This document shows positions 25,432-34,926 of a stretch of DNA of 64,000 bases, piece by piece. The notes below the pieces were generated by a model. The model had not been told where the DNA came from, made no database searches, and saw only the letters and a program-made list of their open reading frames with translations. This DNA is from CAMDBL01 sp964498125 (lineage in GTDB: Bacteria > Pseudomonadota > Alphaproteobacteria > Rhizobiales > Hyphomicrobiaceae), in assembly GCA_964498125.1 (NCBI GenBank), contig CAZCGE010000097.1, positions 1-64,000 on the forward strand, given 5' to 3'. Position 1 is the first letter of the stretch; the number at the start of each line of letters is the position of its first letter. Made by a program: the position numbers and the translations under genes.

Positions 25432-26829
25432 TCACCCCAACGACACCGTCGCCGCCCGCTCGATCACCCACAACCGCTCGAGCAGTGCCGCCGCCCGAGC
25501 CTTGCCGATCACCGGGGCGGCAAGCTCCGTGTACTTGTCGTTGAGTTCACGATCCGTCAGCGGCTGCTCGGGATCGCCCTTGCGGGTCGGTTGGAAATGC
25601 CGGGCTGTCCGGCCGTCGGTGGTCTCCACCTCGACCCGCGCCGCACGCGCACCGGGAAAGCGCGCATCGACCTCGGGATCGACGGTGAGTTCGATTCGCT
25701 GCATCAGGGCGCGCGTCGCGGCATCGGTGAGCCGCGCCGGCTCGAACGCCGCCAGCCGCACGCTGCCGTGCGTCAGGGCGGAGGCGACCAGGTACTTGAT
25801 GCTGAAGCGCGCTTCCGCCGGTGTCGATGGCGTCTCATGCCCCGCCACTTCCAGCGCCGGGCGATAGGTGGCGATGCGGACGCGGGCGATTTTGTCGGCG
25901 GCGACAGCGAGCTGGCGCTGCAACTCCAGGGCGCCATCGATCGGTGCGAAGGCGTGACCGCAGCAGGCGTGGTTCTTGAACGTCATGTGCGTGATGTTGA
26001 AGTCGCGACCGAGCGTCGCCAGCGCCTTGCCCCAGTCTGGACCCTCGCCCATGGCCCGGCCGATCCCGGCCGCGCCGTCGATGACGCCGAGCGCTCCCGT
26101 CACGCCGGCGCGCGCCATCAGCGCGGCAGTCACGCCGGCTTCCGCCGCCCGTCCCGCATGCAGCGGCTTAGACATGGAATTGCCGCGGAAGGCCTGCTGC
26201 AGTCCGGCGGCGAATGTGCCGCAGGTCGCCAGGGCATGGGCAAAGCGGACCGGGTCCAGGCCGTAGATGCTGGCGGCCGCCGCCGTGGCGCCGAACGTGC
26301 CGATGGTGCCGGTACTGTGCCAATAGCGGTAGTGCGCGCGGCCCATCGCCACGCCGATGCGCGTCGAGATCTCGTAGCCGACGATCACCGCCTTGAGAAA
26401 GTCCTCGCCGCTGGCGCCCTGGTCCTGGGCCGTCGCCAACGCCGCGGCAATGGTCGGCGCGCCGGGGTGATAGATGGCGTCGCGGAAGATGTCGTCCACC
26501 TCGGCGGCGTGTGCGGCGGTGCCGTTGATCAAGGCGGCGGTGCGCGGTGTGGCCTTGCGGCCGAGAGCGAGTTGCGATGCACCGCGATCAAGATCGTCGG
26601 CGAGCGCGATCTCCAACTGCGTCGCCGGCGCCATGCCAGCACCGGCATACAGCGCCGCGCACCAGTCGATCAGCGCGCGCTTGGCGTGGTGGGCGACGTC
26701 GCTGGCGATCGGTTGGCGCGCGACGTCGGCGGCAAAAGCGGCAAAGGCCTCGGCCGTGGTTGACACGTCGGCCTGTTTCGCGGGCGCTGGCTTGGCGGAC
26801 GCGGCTCGTGTCTGGGTCGTTCTGCGCAT
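25432..26829 (-). CDS. MmgE/PrpD-family protein (2-methylcitrate dehydratase-like)
   Basis: Protein of 465 aa of the MmgE/PrpD fold, which includes 2-methylcitrate dehydratase and cis-aconitate decarboxylase. Recognisable pieces are ALINGTAAHAAEVDDIFRDA, HSTGTIGTFGATAAAA, the MTFKNHACCGHAFAPIDGAL segment with probable catalytic His/Cys residues, and the C-terminal DRELNDKYTELAAP. An N-terminal 20-residue extension rich in Ala/Pro/Lys precedes the domain. It converges on tctC with a 199-bp gap. The reaction is uncertain. Confidence 0.88.
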   Translation of the reverse strand: MRRTTQTRAASAKPAPAKQADVSTTAEAFAAFAADVARQPIASDVAHHAKRALIDWCAALYAGAGMAPATQLEIALADDLDRGASQLALGRKATPRTAALINGTAAHAAEVDDIFRDAIYHPGAPTIAAALATAQDQGASGEDFLKAVIVGYEISTRIGVAMGRAHYRYWHSTGTIGTFGATAAAASIYGLDPVRFAHALATCGTFAAGLQQAFRGNSMSKPLHAGRAAEAGVTAALMARAGVTGALGVIDGAAGIGRAMGEGPDWGKALATLGRDFNITHMTFKNHACCGHAFAPIDGALELQRQLAVAADKIARVRIATYRPALEVAGHETPSTPAEARFSIKYLVASALTHGSVRLAAFEPARLTDAATRALMQRIELTVDPEVDARFPGARAARVEVETTDGRTARHFQPTRKGDPEQPLTDRELNDKYTELAAPVIGKARAAALLERLWVIERAATVSLG

Positions 26830-27208
26830 TGGCCTCTCCCGGTGGCGGCTGTCTTGCCGCGGACGACACCAGCCCGCGCGCCGAATGTCCAGCCAGAACG
26901 TCGCAACGACTGGTTCGGAGACGCCGGGCGCCGATCTGTCGCCGTGCGCCAGCCCCCGTCACGGGCTGGTGCAAATCGGATAGAGTAAAGGCACGTCGTT
27001 GTGAGGCTGGGTCGAGCGTCGGCGACAGCCAGACAGACGCCACGCTCGGCCAATGTTTTCCCTGTGTGGTTTTTCTCCGTATTGCCGAGCCGGCCGTGGG
27101 CTAAGCTTGTCGGCAATTCGCGGACGGAATACTGGTCTGTGAACGGCAACGCACGTGCGGGTGCGCGTCGAAGGAGGTCAACGCAACCATGGGACACGAG
27201 CCTGGGTC
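26830..27208. other. intergenic region, no gene seen
   Basis: About 380 bp between the divergent MmgE/PrpD and YdcF genes. Several short frames are open, as expected at this GC content, but none has a ribosome-binding site, a recognisable product or conserved protein character. GGAGG at 27171 could contribute to the YdcF leader. Confidence 0.4.
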
Positions 27209-27874
27209 ATGAGCAGGGGTCTGCTGTCACCTATGCGGGTCGTGCTGCTCGCCGCAGCGTGCGGGTTCGCCGCGCTCATGCTCGGCTTCGCTGACTTTGC
27301 AACACGAGCCACCCACCTGCCCGCCCCGATCCACGCAGCCGCCGATGGCATCGTCGTCCTGACCGGTGGCGGCGCCCGACTCGGCGAAGCTGGACGGTTG
27401 CTGCGCCAGGGTTACGGCAAGCGGCTGCTGATCTCGGGCGTCAATCCACGCACCGGGCGGGACGATCTGGAGCGGCTGACGGGGCTCGACGGCAACGGCT
27501 TCCAATGCTGCGTCGACATCGGCTATGCCGCGCGGGATACGATCGGCAACGCCGGCGAGGCCCGGCTATGGGCCAGCGCCCATCGCTACCGCCGCCTCAT
27601 CGTCGTCACGGCGTCCTACCACATGCCGCGCAGCCTGGCCGAGCTGGCGCATGCGCTGCCGGGCATCGAGCTCATTGCGCATCCGGTGGTGCCGCGTGAG
27701 TTCGAGACGGCGGCGTGGTTGCGTGATGCCGCCAGTTTGCGTGTGCTGGCGGGCGAATATGTGAAATATCTTTCGGCGTGCGTGCGCTTGACGGTGGCAC
27801 GTGCGACCTCGGCCGCGCCCGCGGCCAGCAACGCCGCACAGCCCGACCCCAGCGTGCTGGCGAGGCAGCGATGA
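27209..27874 (+). CDS. YdcF-like protein (DUF218)
   Basis: Membrane-anchored DUF218 protein of 221 aa. An N-terminal hydrophobic helix (VVLLAAACGFAALMLGFADF) precedes the family's IVVLTGGGARLGEAGRLLRQ, LLISGVNPRTGRDD, DTIGNAGEAR and LIVVTASYHMPRSLAEL motifs. DUF218 proteins such as ElyC and SanA act in envelope biogenesis; the precise reaction is unsettled. Its stop overlaps the ATG of the acyltransferase gene, so the two are translationally coupled. Confidence 0.88.
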   Translation: MSRGLLSPMRVVLLAAACGFAALMLGFADFATRATHLPAPIHAAADGIVVLTGGGARLGEAGRLLRQGYGKRLLISGVNPRTGRDDLERLTGLDGNGFQCCVDIGYAARDTIGNAGEARLWASAHRYRRLIVVTASYHMPRSLAELAHALPGIELIAHPVVPREFETAAWLRDAASLRVLAGEYVKYLSACVRLTVARATSAAPAASNAAQPDPSVLARQR

Positions 27875-28647
27875 TCCGCTCGCTCCTGTTCGCCGTCGCA
27901 TTCTATATGAACACGGCCCTGTTCTTGGTTCTGGGCAGCCCGCTGCTGCTGTGTCCGCGCCGCTGGGCGATGGCGGCAATGAAGGCGCATGCGGCAACCT
28001 CGCTCTTCTGGCTGCGGCTGATCGTCGGTATCCGCATGGAGGTGCGCGGACAAGAAAGGTTGCCAGCCAGCGCCTGCCTGATCGCCGCCAAGCACCAATC
28101 CGCCTGGGACACGTTCGCGCTGATCCCGCTGTTTGCCGATCCAGCCATCGTCATGAAGGCGGAGCTGGGTCTCATCCCGCTCTATGGCTGGTTCTGTCGC
28201 AAGTTCCAGCACGTGCTGGTGCGGCGCGATCGCGGACCAGCGGCGCTGCGGGGGATGATCCGCGATGCCAGGGCGCGTGCTGACGCGGGTCGGCAGATCA
28301 TCATCTTTCCGGAAGGCACGCGGCGGCCGCCGGGCGCCGAGCCCGACTACAAGTCCGGCGTCGCAGCGCTCTATGCGGGCTTGCAGCTGACCTGCGTGCC
28401 CATTGCGCTCAATTCCGGCGTGTATTGGCCGCGACGCAGTCTGCCGCGCCATGCCGGCATCATCGTCGTCGAAATCCTCGAACCGATCCCGCCCGGCCTG
28501 GCGCGCGAGCAGTTCATGGCGCTCGTGCAAAGCCGAATCGAGCAGGCCACAAGTCGGCTGCTCGAGGAGGCCATGCATGCCAGCCCTGGACAGGCATCAG
28601 CCAACGCACCCTGCTTCGGTGAAACAATGAACAAAAAAGAAACATAG
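27871..28647 (+). CDS. plsC: 1-acyl-sn-glycerol-3-phosphate acyltransferase
   Basis: Inner-membrane acyltransferase of 258 aa making phosphatidic acid from lysophosphatidic acid. A membrane helix at the N-terminus is followed by the catalytic H-x4-D motif (KHQSAWDT), the glycerophosphate-binding FPEGTR box and VPIALNSGVYW. It starts in an ATGA overlap with the YdcF gene. The C-terminal 25 residues are polar and variable. Confidence 0.9.
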   Translation: MIRSLLFAVAFYMNTALFLVLGSPLLLCPRRWAMAAMKAHAATSLFWLRLIVGIRMEVRGQERLPASACLIAAKHQSAWDTFALIPLFADPAIVMKAELGLIPLYGWFCRKFQHVLVRRDRGPAALRGMIRDARARADAGRQIIIFPEGTRRPPGAEPDYKSGVAALYAGLQLTCVPIALNSGVYWPRRSLPRHAGIIVVEILEPIPPGLAREQFMALVQSRIEQATSRLLEEAMHASPGQASANAPCFGETMNKKET

Positions 28648-28659
28648 AAAGAACATTCC

Positions 28660-28688
28660 TTGACTTGGCGGCGTTTTGCAGGTAGATA
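28660..28688 (+). promoter_or_regulatory. sigma-70-type promoter of nrdJ
   Basis: TTGACT (28660–28665) and TAGATA (28683–28688) with a 17-base spacer, 31 bp before the nrdJ ATG. The match to the housekeeping consensus and the position directly before the gene support it; the -35 box is only 12 bp beyond the plsC stop. Confidence 0.65.
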
Positions 28689-28719
28689 GTGGCACGCGCC
28701 GCAAACAGTAGGCTTTGTC

Positions 28720-31194
28720 ATGGCCAGCGATGCCGATTTTCTGGCACCCATCGCCGAGCAGATCTGGGATCTCAAGTACCGCTTGAGGGATCCTGAAGGG
28801 GTGCCTGTCGAGGCGAATGTCGAGGCCACGTTTGCGCGCGTTGCACAGGCGGCGGCCAGCGTCGAGCGCGGCGGCAAGCGGCGGCGCGCGGTCTGGACCG
28901 AGACATTTCACGGCGCCATGGCGGATTTCGGCTTCCTGCCGGCCGGGCGCATCCTGGCCGGCGCCGGCGCCGGCCGCGCCGTGACGCTGTTCAACTGCTT
29001 CGTCATGGGCCGCATCGAGGACGACCTGTCGGCGATCTTCGACGGCGTCAGGCAGGCGGCGCTGACGATGCAGCAGGGCGGCGGCGTCGGCATGGATTTC
29101 TCCACCTTGCGGCCGAAGGGCGCCCTGGTGCGCAGCATCGGCGCTGACGCCTCCGGCCCAGTCAGTTTCATGGACGTGTGGGACGCCATGTGCCGGACGA
29201 TCATGTCGGCGGGCGCCCGGCGCGGCGCCATGATGGCCTGCCTCAGGTGCGACCACCCTGACATCGAGGCCTTCGTCGACGCCAAGGCCGACCCCGGCCG
29301 GCTGCGCAATTTCAACCTCTCGGTGCTCGTCACCGACGCTTTCATGGAAGCCCAGCGCGCGGACCGTCCCTGGCCTCTGGTGTTTGGCGGCAAGGTCTGG
29401 CGCACCGTGGCGGCCCGCGACCTGTGGCAGCGCATCATGCGCGCCACCTACGATTACGCCGAGCCCGGCGTGATCTTCATCGACCGCGTCAACCAGCAGA
29501 ACAATCTCAGCTATTGCGAAGCGATCAGCGCCACCAACCCGTGCGGCGAGCAGCCCTTGCCGGCCTACGGGGCCTGCCTGCTCGGCTCCATCAACCTGGC
29601 GCGTCTCGTCACGCAGCCGTTCACCGACAGCGCCACCATCGCGCTCGGCGGACTGGAGCAGCGCGTGCGCGTCGCCGTGCGCATGCTCGACAACGTCATC
29701 GATGTGTCGAACTACCCGCTCGCCGCGCAGAAGGCAGAGGCCAAGGCCAAGCGGCGCATCGGTCTTGGCGTCACTGGCCTGGCTGACGCGCTCATCATGT
29801 GCGGTGCACGCTATGGCAGCCCGCGCGCGCTGGAGCTGGCCGAGGGTTGGATGGCCGCCATTCAGCGCGCGGCCTATCTGGCCAGCACGGAACTCGCCAG
29901 CGAGAAGGGCGTCTTCCCGCTGTTCGACGCGGCGGCGTTTCTGGCGCGGCCCAACATCATGGCGCTCGACAAGGATGTGCGCGAGGCGATCAGCCGGCAC
30001 GGCATGCGCAATGGCTGCCTCACGTCGATTGCGCCGACCGGCACGATTTCGCTGTTCGCCGGCAATGTGTCGAGCGGCATCGAGCCGATGTTCGACCACG
30101 TCTATCAGCGACGGCTGCTGTCGGCGTCGGGCGACGCGCGCGAGGCGACGATCGAGGACTATGCGCATGCCTGCTACCGGCGGCGGTTCGGCGACGAGGC
30201 CCCGCTCAGTTCCGCCTTCGTCACGGCGGGCGAACTGGCGCCGCAGGCCCATCTGCAGATGCAGGCCGCCATGCAGCGGCACGTCGACAGCTCGATCTCC
30301 AAAACCATCAATTGTCCGGTCGATATCGCCTTCGACGGCTTCAAGTCCGTCTATTCCGACGCCTACGCCATGGGCCTCAAAGGCTGCACGACCTATCGCC
30401 CGAATGCGGTGACCGGAGCGGTGTTGTCGCCGGCGGCGGCAGTCGCCGCCGGGCCACCAGGGCCGCCTGCTGGCGTGGCGCCCGCGAGCGTGCTCTCCGG
30501 CGCGTCCGCATTGCCGCAAGTGCTACCGCCAGTTCCACGGCCGGACGGCGATCTGGCGGCAACCGGGCGCAGTGGCGTCGTCTATATGTCGCGACCGCTG
30601 GAGCGGGACGCAGCACTTGCCGGTTTCACCCACAAGCTGAAATGGCCGGGCAGCGATCATGCCCTCTACATTACCATCAACGATATCGTGCGCGATGGCC
30701 GGCGCCGGCCGTTCGAGATCTTCATCAACACCAAGAACCTCGAGCATGCGGCTTGGACCGTGGCGCTGACGCGGATGATCAGCGCCGTGTTCCGCCGCGG
30801 CGGCGACGTGTCGTTCGTCGCCGAGGAGCTGAAGGCAGTGTTCGATCCGCAGGGCGGGACCTGGATGGACGGTCGCTATGTGCCGAGCCTGCTCGCCGCC
30901 ATCGGCGACGTGATCGAGGCGCACATGATCCGCATCGGCTTCCTGGCCGGACCCGACACTGTGGCGCGGGCCGATCCGGCTCGGCTTGCCGCCAGTATCG
31001 ATGCGATGAGCCCGCAGCCGCCGTCGGGCGAGGCGGCGGCGCTGGATCGCCCAGCGCTCGCTCGAGGGTCGGCGTGGGCGGCAGGGGCGGGCAGTCCGCC
31101 GATGCGTTTCTGTCCACGCTGCAGCTCCCCGGAGTACGTGCGCGAGGAGGGTTGTTGGGTCTGTCGTGCCTGCGGCTTCTCACGTTGCGGCTGA
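28720..31194 (+). CDS. nrdJ: adenosylcobalamin-dependent ribonucleotide reductase (class II)
   Basis: Class II reductase of 824 aa that converts ribonucleotides to deoxyribonucleotides using adenosylcobalamin. Motifs include the N-terminal FLPAGRILAGAG, the substrate cysteine region TLFNCFVMG, QQGGGVGMDFSTLRPKG, the active-site NPCGEQPLPAYGACLLGSIN and APTGTISLFAGNVSSGIEP. A Pro/Ala-rich linker (about 565–620) leads to a further domain (ALYITINDIVRDG). The C-terminus is a cysteine-rich knuckle (CPRCSSPEYVREEGCWVCRA) that probably re-reduces the active site. It implies B12 synthesis or uptake elsewhere. Confidence 0.95.
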   Translation: MASDADFLAPIAEQIWDLKYRLRDPEGVPVEANVEATFARVAQAAASVERGGKRRRAVWTETFHGAMADFGFLPAGRILAGAGAGRAVTLFNCFVMGRIEDDLSAIFDGVRQAALTMQQGGGVGMDFSTLRPKGALVRSIGADASGPVSFMDVWDAMCRTIMSAGARRGAMMACLRCDHPDIEAFVDAKADPGRLRNFNLSVLVTDAFMEAQRADRPWPLVFGGKVWRTVAARDLWQRIMRATYDYAEPGVIFIDRVNQQNNLSYCEAISATNPCGEQPLPAYGACLLGSINLARLVTQPFTDSATIALGGLEQRVRVAVRMLDNVIDVSNYPLAAQKAEAKAKRRIGLGVTGLADALIMCGARYGSPRALELAEGWMAAIQRAAYLASTELASEKGVFPLFDAAAFLARPNIMALDKDVREAISRHGMRNGCLTSIAPTGTISLFAGNVSSGIEPMFDHVYQRRLLSASGDAREATIEDYAHACYRRRFGDEAPLSSAFVTAGELAPQAHLQMQAAMQRHVDSSISKTINCPVDIAFDGFKSVYSDAYAMGLKGCTTYRPNAVTGAVLSPAAAVAAGPPGPPAGVAPASVLSGASALPQVLPPVPRPDGDLAATGRSGVVYMSRPLERDAALAGFTHKLKWPGSDHALYITINDIVRDGRRRPFEIFINTKNLEHAAWTVALTRMISAVFRRGGDVSFVAEELKAVFDPQGGTWMDGRYVPSLLAAIGDVIEAHMIRIGFLAGPDTVARADPARLAASIDAMSPQPPSGEAAALDRPALARGSAWAAGAGSPPMRFCPRCSSPEYVREEGCWVCRACGFSRCG

Positions 31195-31524
31195 AGTTAT
31201 GCGGTCAACGAATTGGAAAAATGGATTTTTCGTCAGTATTCCACATGCAGCAGTAAATTTCTCAGAAGTGGCTGATAAGACACATGAAGTCATGCCATAG
31301 TGGCTAGCCGTGAAAATGCCTGCGACGTGCCTCAGTTTGGTAACTTCCCAGCTGTAGCATCTAAGGTGCCAGATTTATTCGATAACACGGCGTCGGGCGA
31401 TCGTTGTTTGTCAGACAGGCCGGCGCCAATCGGTCGAGAGCCTGGTGGGTTGAGTTGGTAAGCTGGAGTTTTTTGCAGGTCTGTCAGGTGTGTTTGGTCC
31501 GTGATGTGTGTTTGGTGAGGGTGT
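31195..31524. other. AT-richer intergenic region
   Basis: About 330 bp, visibly less GC-rich than its surroundings, without a credible gene. Near its end GTGTGTTTGGT occurs twice (31488–31498 and 31506–31516), 18 bp apart, directly before the next gene. This spacing fits two binding sites on one DNA face only roughly. Confidence 0.45.
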
Positions 31525-31941
31525 GTGATGAGTGCAAGCGTTCTGTCATTTCCCGCTGAGCGGCTGTCGGCCACCTCTTTGCGTGCGCGAGCACCGGAGC
31601 TGGGCAACGGCGATGTTGCCCGCGCCATGCAATTCTGGCGCGGCGCCTCGAGCCGGGTCTATGTGCATACGATCTACAACTTGGTCGATTGCCCGCCGCT
31701 GCCGCCGGCCAACTACATTCTGGCACGGCGTTCCGAGCAAGGCCGGCCCGTGGTGCTCTGCATAGGCCGGGTCGGCCATGCGGCCCCGTCTGCCAATCTC
31801 GCCGAGCTGCGCTATCGGGGAGCACACCTCGAAGCGACCGAGGTGCATATCCACCTGCTGGCCCGCGAGGACATGGAGGCGGTGGTCATCGAACTCGATC
31901 TCAGGGCAGCCGACGCGGTCAAGGCGCAGCTGCAGGACTAA
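31525..31941 (+). CDS. hypothetical protein
   Basis: Unrecognised protein of 138 aa starting GTG at 31525 or ATG at 31528, after GGTGAGGG. No signal peptide or membrane helix. The sequence looks globular, with SRVYVHTIYNLVDCPPLPPA, YILARRSEQGRPVVLCIGRV and a C-terminal half with alternating strands and helices (EVHIHLLAREDMEAVVIELD). It stands alone, convergent with hslV. Confidence 0.7.
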   Translation: MMSASVLSFPAERLSATSLRARAPELGNGDVARAMQFWRGASSRVYVHTIYNLVDCPPLPPANYILARRSEQGRPVVLCIGRVGHAAPSANLAELRYRGAHLEATEVHIHLLAREDMEAVVIELDLRAADAVKAQLQD

Positions 31942-32101
31942 GCAGAGTTCGCAAAAGTGTACTTCGCGGTTTTGCGATAAAACTCCGCTAAAACAAAGTC
32001 CTAAGCAGATGATTCGTTGGCCTTCCGACGAAAGTCTGTTTAGGCGCGCACCACCACTGTCTGAGCGTGTTGCGCTGCGCGTCACTAGTTCTTTGTTTGT
32101 C

Positions 32102-32148
32102 GCATTTTCTACGCCAAACCGGTGCCCACTTTGGCGGAAAATGCTCTA
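32102..32148. repeat. extragenic palindrome, GCATTTTC type, copy 1
   Basis: Stem GCATTTTC/GAAAATGC continued by CGCCAAA/TTTGGCG around a short loop. It is identical to 62655–62701 except for one base over 47 nt. It lies between the convergent genes ending at 31941 (+) and 32174 (-), a position suited to a bidirectional terminator. Confidence 0.88.
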
Positions 32149-32173
32149 GCAGGCACCGCAGCCGGCGGCGCGA

Positions 32174-32755
32174 TCACGTGCTGTCTAGCTGCTCGATGAC
32201 GACGTTGGTATTGGTGTAGACGCAAATCTCGGCGGCGATGGCCATCGAGCGGCGCACGATCTCCTCCGCCTCCAGCGGCTGGTCGATCAGCGCGCGGGCG
32301 GCGGCCAGGGCGTAATTTCCTCCCGAGCCGATGCCCATGATGTGCCTTTCCGGCTCGAGCACGTCGCCGGTGCCGGTCAACACCAGCGTCGTTTCCCGAT
32401 CGGCAACGATCATCATGGCCTCCAGGCGCCGCAGATAGCGGTCGGTACGCCAGTCCTTGGCAAGCTCGACGCAGGAGCGTGTCAATTGGCCCGGATATTG
32501 CTCGAGCTTGCTCTCGAGACGCTCGAACAACGTAAAGGCATCGGCCGTTGCCCCGGCAAAGCCGCCGATCACATCGCCGCGCCCCAGCGGTCGCACCTTG
32601 CGGGCGTTCGACTTGATCACGGTCTGGCCGAGGCTCACTTGTCCATCACCAGCAACCACCACCCGGCCGGACTTGCGCACGGTCAAGATTGTGGTGCCGT
32701 GCCAGGTGCTGGAAGCCGATGCGCCAGGTATCGTGATCATGCGTGCCTCATACAA
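32174..32755 (-). CDS. hslV: ATP-dependent protease proteolytic subunit HslV
   Basis: Threonine protease subunit of 193 aa that forms a double hexamer capped by the HslU ATPase. After a 20-residue propeptide the mature protein begins at the catalytic Thr of HGTTILTVRK. GDGQVSLGQTVIK, VIGGFAGATADAFTLFERLE and GIGSGGNYALAAARAL follow, all typical. hslU normally follows hslV directly; here the next gene downstream is an unrelated one on the opposite strand, so the partner must be elsewhere. Divergent from hisB. Confidence 0.95.
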   Translation of the reverse strand: MYEARMITIPGASASSTWHGTTILTVRKSGRVVVAGDGQVSLGQTVIKSNARKVRPLGRGDVIGGFAGATADAFTLFERLESKLEQYPGQLTRSCVELAKDWRTDRYLRRLEAMMIVADRETTLVLTGTGDVLEPERHIMGIGSGGNYALAAARALIDQPLEAEEIVRRSMAIAAEICVYTNTNVVIEQLDST

Positions 32756-33026
32756 CCACTGGCCGTGCGGTCATCCCAGATGGGAGGGCTCGGGCTCGGG
32801 CCGTACTGGAAGGATTAACACCAAGCTGATAGACGCTTGCACGAGCCCGGGCAAGCGCGCGGCCCGCGGGCGTCGCGCAGCAGCGTGGCCTCCCTGGCCT
32901 GGCGCACCGCCGAGGTCGCGAAATGGCCAGGGGGCCGCCGGGCAACTGTGGGCTAGCGTTGCAACCGGCGCTGGCGCATGGCCAGACAGTGGGCTGGCGC
33001 GGCAGGATGGCAGAGGAGCACGACCC

Positions 33027-33623
33027 GTGACGCGACAGGCCGAGATCAGGCGCACGACCAAGGAGACCGATATCACCGTCAAGATCGATCTCGACGGCAC
33101 CGGCGCCTATGATGTCGCAACCGGCATCGGCTTTCTCGATCACATGCTCGAGCAACTGGCGCGTCATTCCTTGATCGACATTACGCTGAAGGCCAAGGGC
33201 GACCTGCATATCGATTTCCACCACACCGCCGAGGATAGCGGCATCGCACTCGGCCAGGCGGTGGCCAAGGCGCTCGGCGATCGCGCCGGCATCACGCGTT
33301 ATGCCGATGTCCACCTGGCCATGGACGAGGCCATGACGCGCGTGGCCGTCGACGTGTCCGGCCGGCCCTACCTGGTATGGGCTGTCACCTTCTCGCGGCC
33401 CAAGGTCGGCGAGATGGACACCGAGCTGTTCCGCGAATGGTTCCAAGCCTTCGCCCAGAATGCGGGCATCACATTGCACGTCGCCACCCTCCACGGCGAC
33501 AACAATCATCACATTGCCGAGACCTGCTATAAAGGTCTGGCGCGGGCGCTGAGAACCGCAATCGCCCTTGACCCGCGGCAGGCCGGCCGCGTGCCGTCCA
33601 CGAAGGGAACCCTGGGCCCATGA
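33027..33623 (+). CDS. hisB: imidazoleglycerol-phosphate dehydratase
   Basis: Sixth step of histidine biosynthesis, 198 aa, monofunctional. Starts GTG 33027 after AGAGGAG. Both metal-binding histidine motifs are present: DFHHTAEDSGIALG (and the earlier GFLDHMLEQLARHS) and DNNHHIAETCYKGLARALR. It heads hisB–DUF2628–hisH. The 270-bp gap to hslV holds no gene and presumably both promoters. Confidence 0.96.
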   Translation: MTRQAEIRRTTKETDITVKIDLDGTGAYDVATGIGFLDHMLEQLARHSLIDITLKAKGDLHIDFHHTAEDSGIALGQAVAKALGDRAGITRYADVHLAMDEAMTRVAVDVSGRPYLVWAVTFSRPKVGEMDTELFREWFQAFAQNAGITLHVATLHGDNNHHIAETCYKGLARALRTAIALDPRQAGRVPSTKGTLGP

Positions 33624-33657
33624 GCAGGGCCCGTGCACTTGGTCGGAGACAGCCAGC

Positions 33658-34176
33658 GTGATCATTTTTACCGTCCACGAACCGCCCGATCCGCCGGCCG
33701 ATCGTCTCGATCGCGCCGAGAAGCTGGTGTTCGTGAAGGATGGTTTCACCTATGTTGCGCTGGCTGCGACGCCGATTTGGCTGCTGGCCAAGCAACAGTG
33801 GATCGCATTCGTCGTCTACCTCGTCGTGTATGGCGGCATGGTGTCGGTTTTTCTGGTCACAGAGGCGCCGCTCGGCTGGCTGTGGATCGCGTCGGCGGCT
33901 CTGCACATCATGGTCGGTTATGAAGCCGATTCCATCCAGCGCTGGACGCTGCGGCGGAACGGCTATCGCATGATCAGCACAGTGACGGGGCAGAGCCGGA
34001 TCGATTGCGAGCGCCGCTTCCTGGAGGCTTGGCTGCCGCGGCAGCCGGTGATTACGGCGAGCGCGGGCATGTCGGGGCCAGGCACGCTGGCGGCCACCGC
34101 CGGCCCGATACCGCGGGCCACGCAAGCGATGGGCGGGGCAGGCCGGCGCTGGTTCAGCCCGCTGCGCGGCAGCTGA
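33658..34176 (+). CDS. DUF2628 membrane protein
   Basis: Protein of 172 aa with the DUF2628 pattern: N-terminal IIFTVHEPPDPPADRLDRAE, then three hydrophobic helices at about residues 30–90 (FVVYLVVYGGMVSVFLV and neighbours) and GYEADSIQRWTLRRNGYR. The tail is Gly/Pro/Ala-rich. DUF2628 genes are often found between hisB and hisH in alphaproteobacteria, with no known role in histidine synthesis. Start GTG at 33658, 34 bp after hisB. Confidence 0.88.
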   Translation: MIIFTVHEPPDPPADRLDRAEKLVFVKDGFTYVALAATPIWLLAKQQWIAFVVYLVVYGGMVSVFLVTEAPLGWLWIASAALHIMVGYEADSIQRWTLRRNGYRMISTVTGQSRIDCERRFLEAWLPRQPVITASAGMSGPGTLAATAGPIPRATQAMGGAGRRWFSPLRGS

Positions 34177-34186
34177 AGGGCCGACG

Positions 34187-34840
34187 ATGCAGCGCACCGT
34201 CATCATCGACTATGGCTCGGGCAATCTGCATTCAGCCGCCAAGGCCTTCGAGCGGGCGGCGCGTGAAGCCGGCGTCACCACCAGCATCGTGGTCAGCGCG
34301 CGCGTCGAGGACGTCGCCGCCGCCGACCGGATTGTGCTGCCAGGTGTCGGGGCCTTCGCCGACTGCAAGCGCGGGCTCGCCGCCGTCCCCGGCATGCTGC
34401 AGGCGCTCGATGTGGCGGTGCGCCGGCAGGCGCGGCCCTTCCTCGGCATCTGCGTCGGCATGCAATTGATGGCCACGCGCGGCCTCGAATTCGAGGTGAC
34501 CGAGGGGCTCGGCTGGATCGACGGTGATGTCGAGGCCATCGCGCCGGCCGACCCGGCCCTCAAGGTGCCGCACATGGGCTGGAACACCCTCGATGTGCAA
34601 CAACCCCACGCCCTGCTCGATGGCATCGCCACCGGCGCCGATGGCTGGCACGCCTACTTCGTGCATTCCTTCCACTTGGCGGCCCACGACCGGTCGGCTG
34701 TGATTGCTGAAACCGACTACGGCGGGCCGGTGACCGCGATCGTCGCCAAAGGCACTGTCGCCGGCACGCAGTTCCATCCCGAGAAAAGCCAGAAACTCGG
34801 CCTGCGCCTGATCGCCAACTTCCTGACGTGGAAGCCTTGA
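34187..34840 (+). CDS. hisH: imidazole glycerol phosphate synthase, glutamine amidotransferase subunit
   Basis: Class I amidotransferase of 217 aa that feeds ammonia to HisF. The catalytic triad is visible as the Cys in FLGICVGMQLM and His/Glu in TQFHPEKSQKLG. The N-terminus VIIDYGSGNLHSAAKAFERA is typical. hisA and hisF, which usually follow, are not here; the gene is followed by palindromes and an unrelated reverse-strand gene. Confidence 0.95.
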   Translation: MQRTVIIDYGSGNLHSAAKAFERAAREAGVTTSIVVSARVEDVAAADRIVLPGVGAFADCKRGLAAVPGMLQALDVAVRRQARPFLGICVGMQLMATRGLEFEVTEGLGWIDGDVEAIAPADPALKVPHMGWNTLDVQQPHALLDGIATGADGWHAYFVHSFHLAAHDRSAVIAETDYGGPVTAIVAKGTVAGTQFHPEKSQKLGLRLIANFLTWKP

Positions 34841-34844
34841 CGAC

Positions 34845-34926
34845 GGGGTCAGACCCCGCGGGTCTGACCCCTTGCGGATACGAGGTGTCCGTTCAATCGA
34901 GGGGTCAGACCCAAGGGTCTGACCCC
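34845..34926. repeat. two tandem GGGGTCAGACCC palindromes
   Basis: GGGGTCAGACCC-CGC-GGGTCTGACCCC (34845–34871) and GGGGTCAGACCC-AA-GGGTCTGACCCC (34901–34926) are two near-perfect hairpins just after hisH. The same core occurs at 50301–50367 inside another gene. They look like REP-type elements and could terminate the his transcript. No other feature occupies the gap to 34961. Confidence 0.9.

Noticed and set aside
28600..28720. Cobalamin riboswitch before nrdJ
   Set aside because: Only about 70 bp separate plsC and nrdJ, a promoter occupies part of it, and no B12-box is seen.
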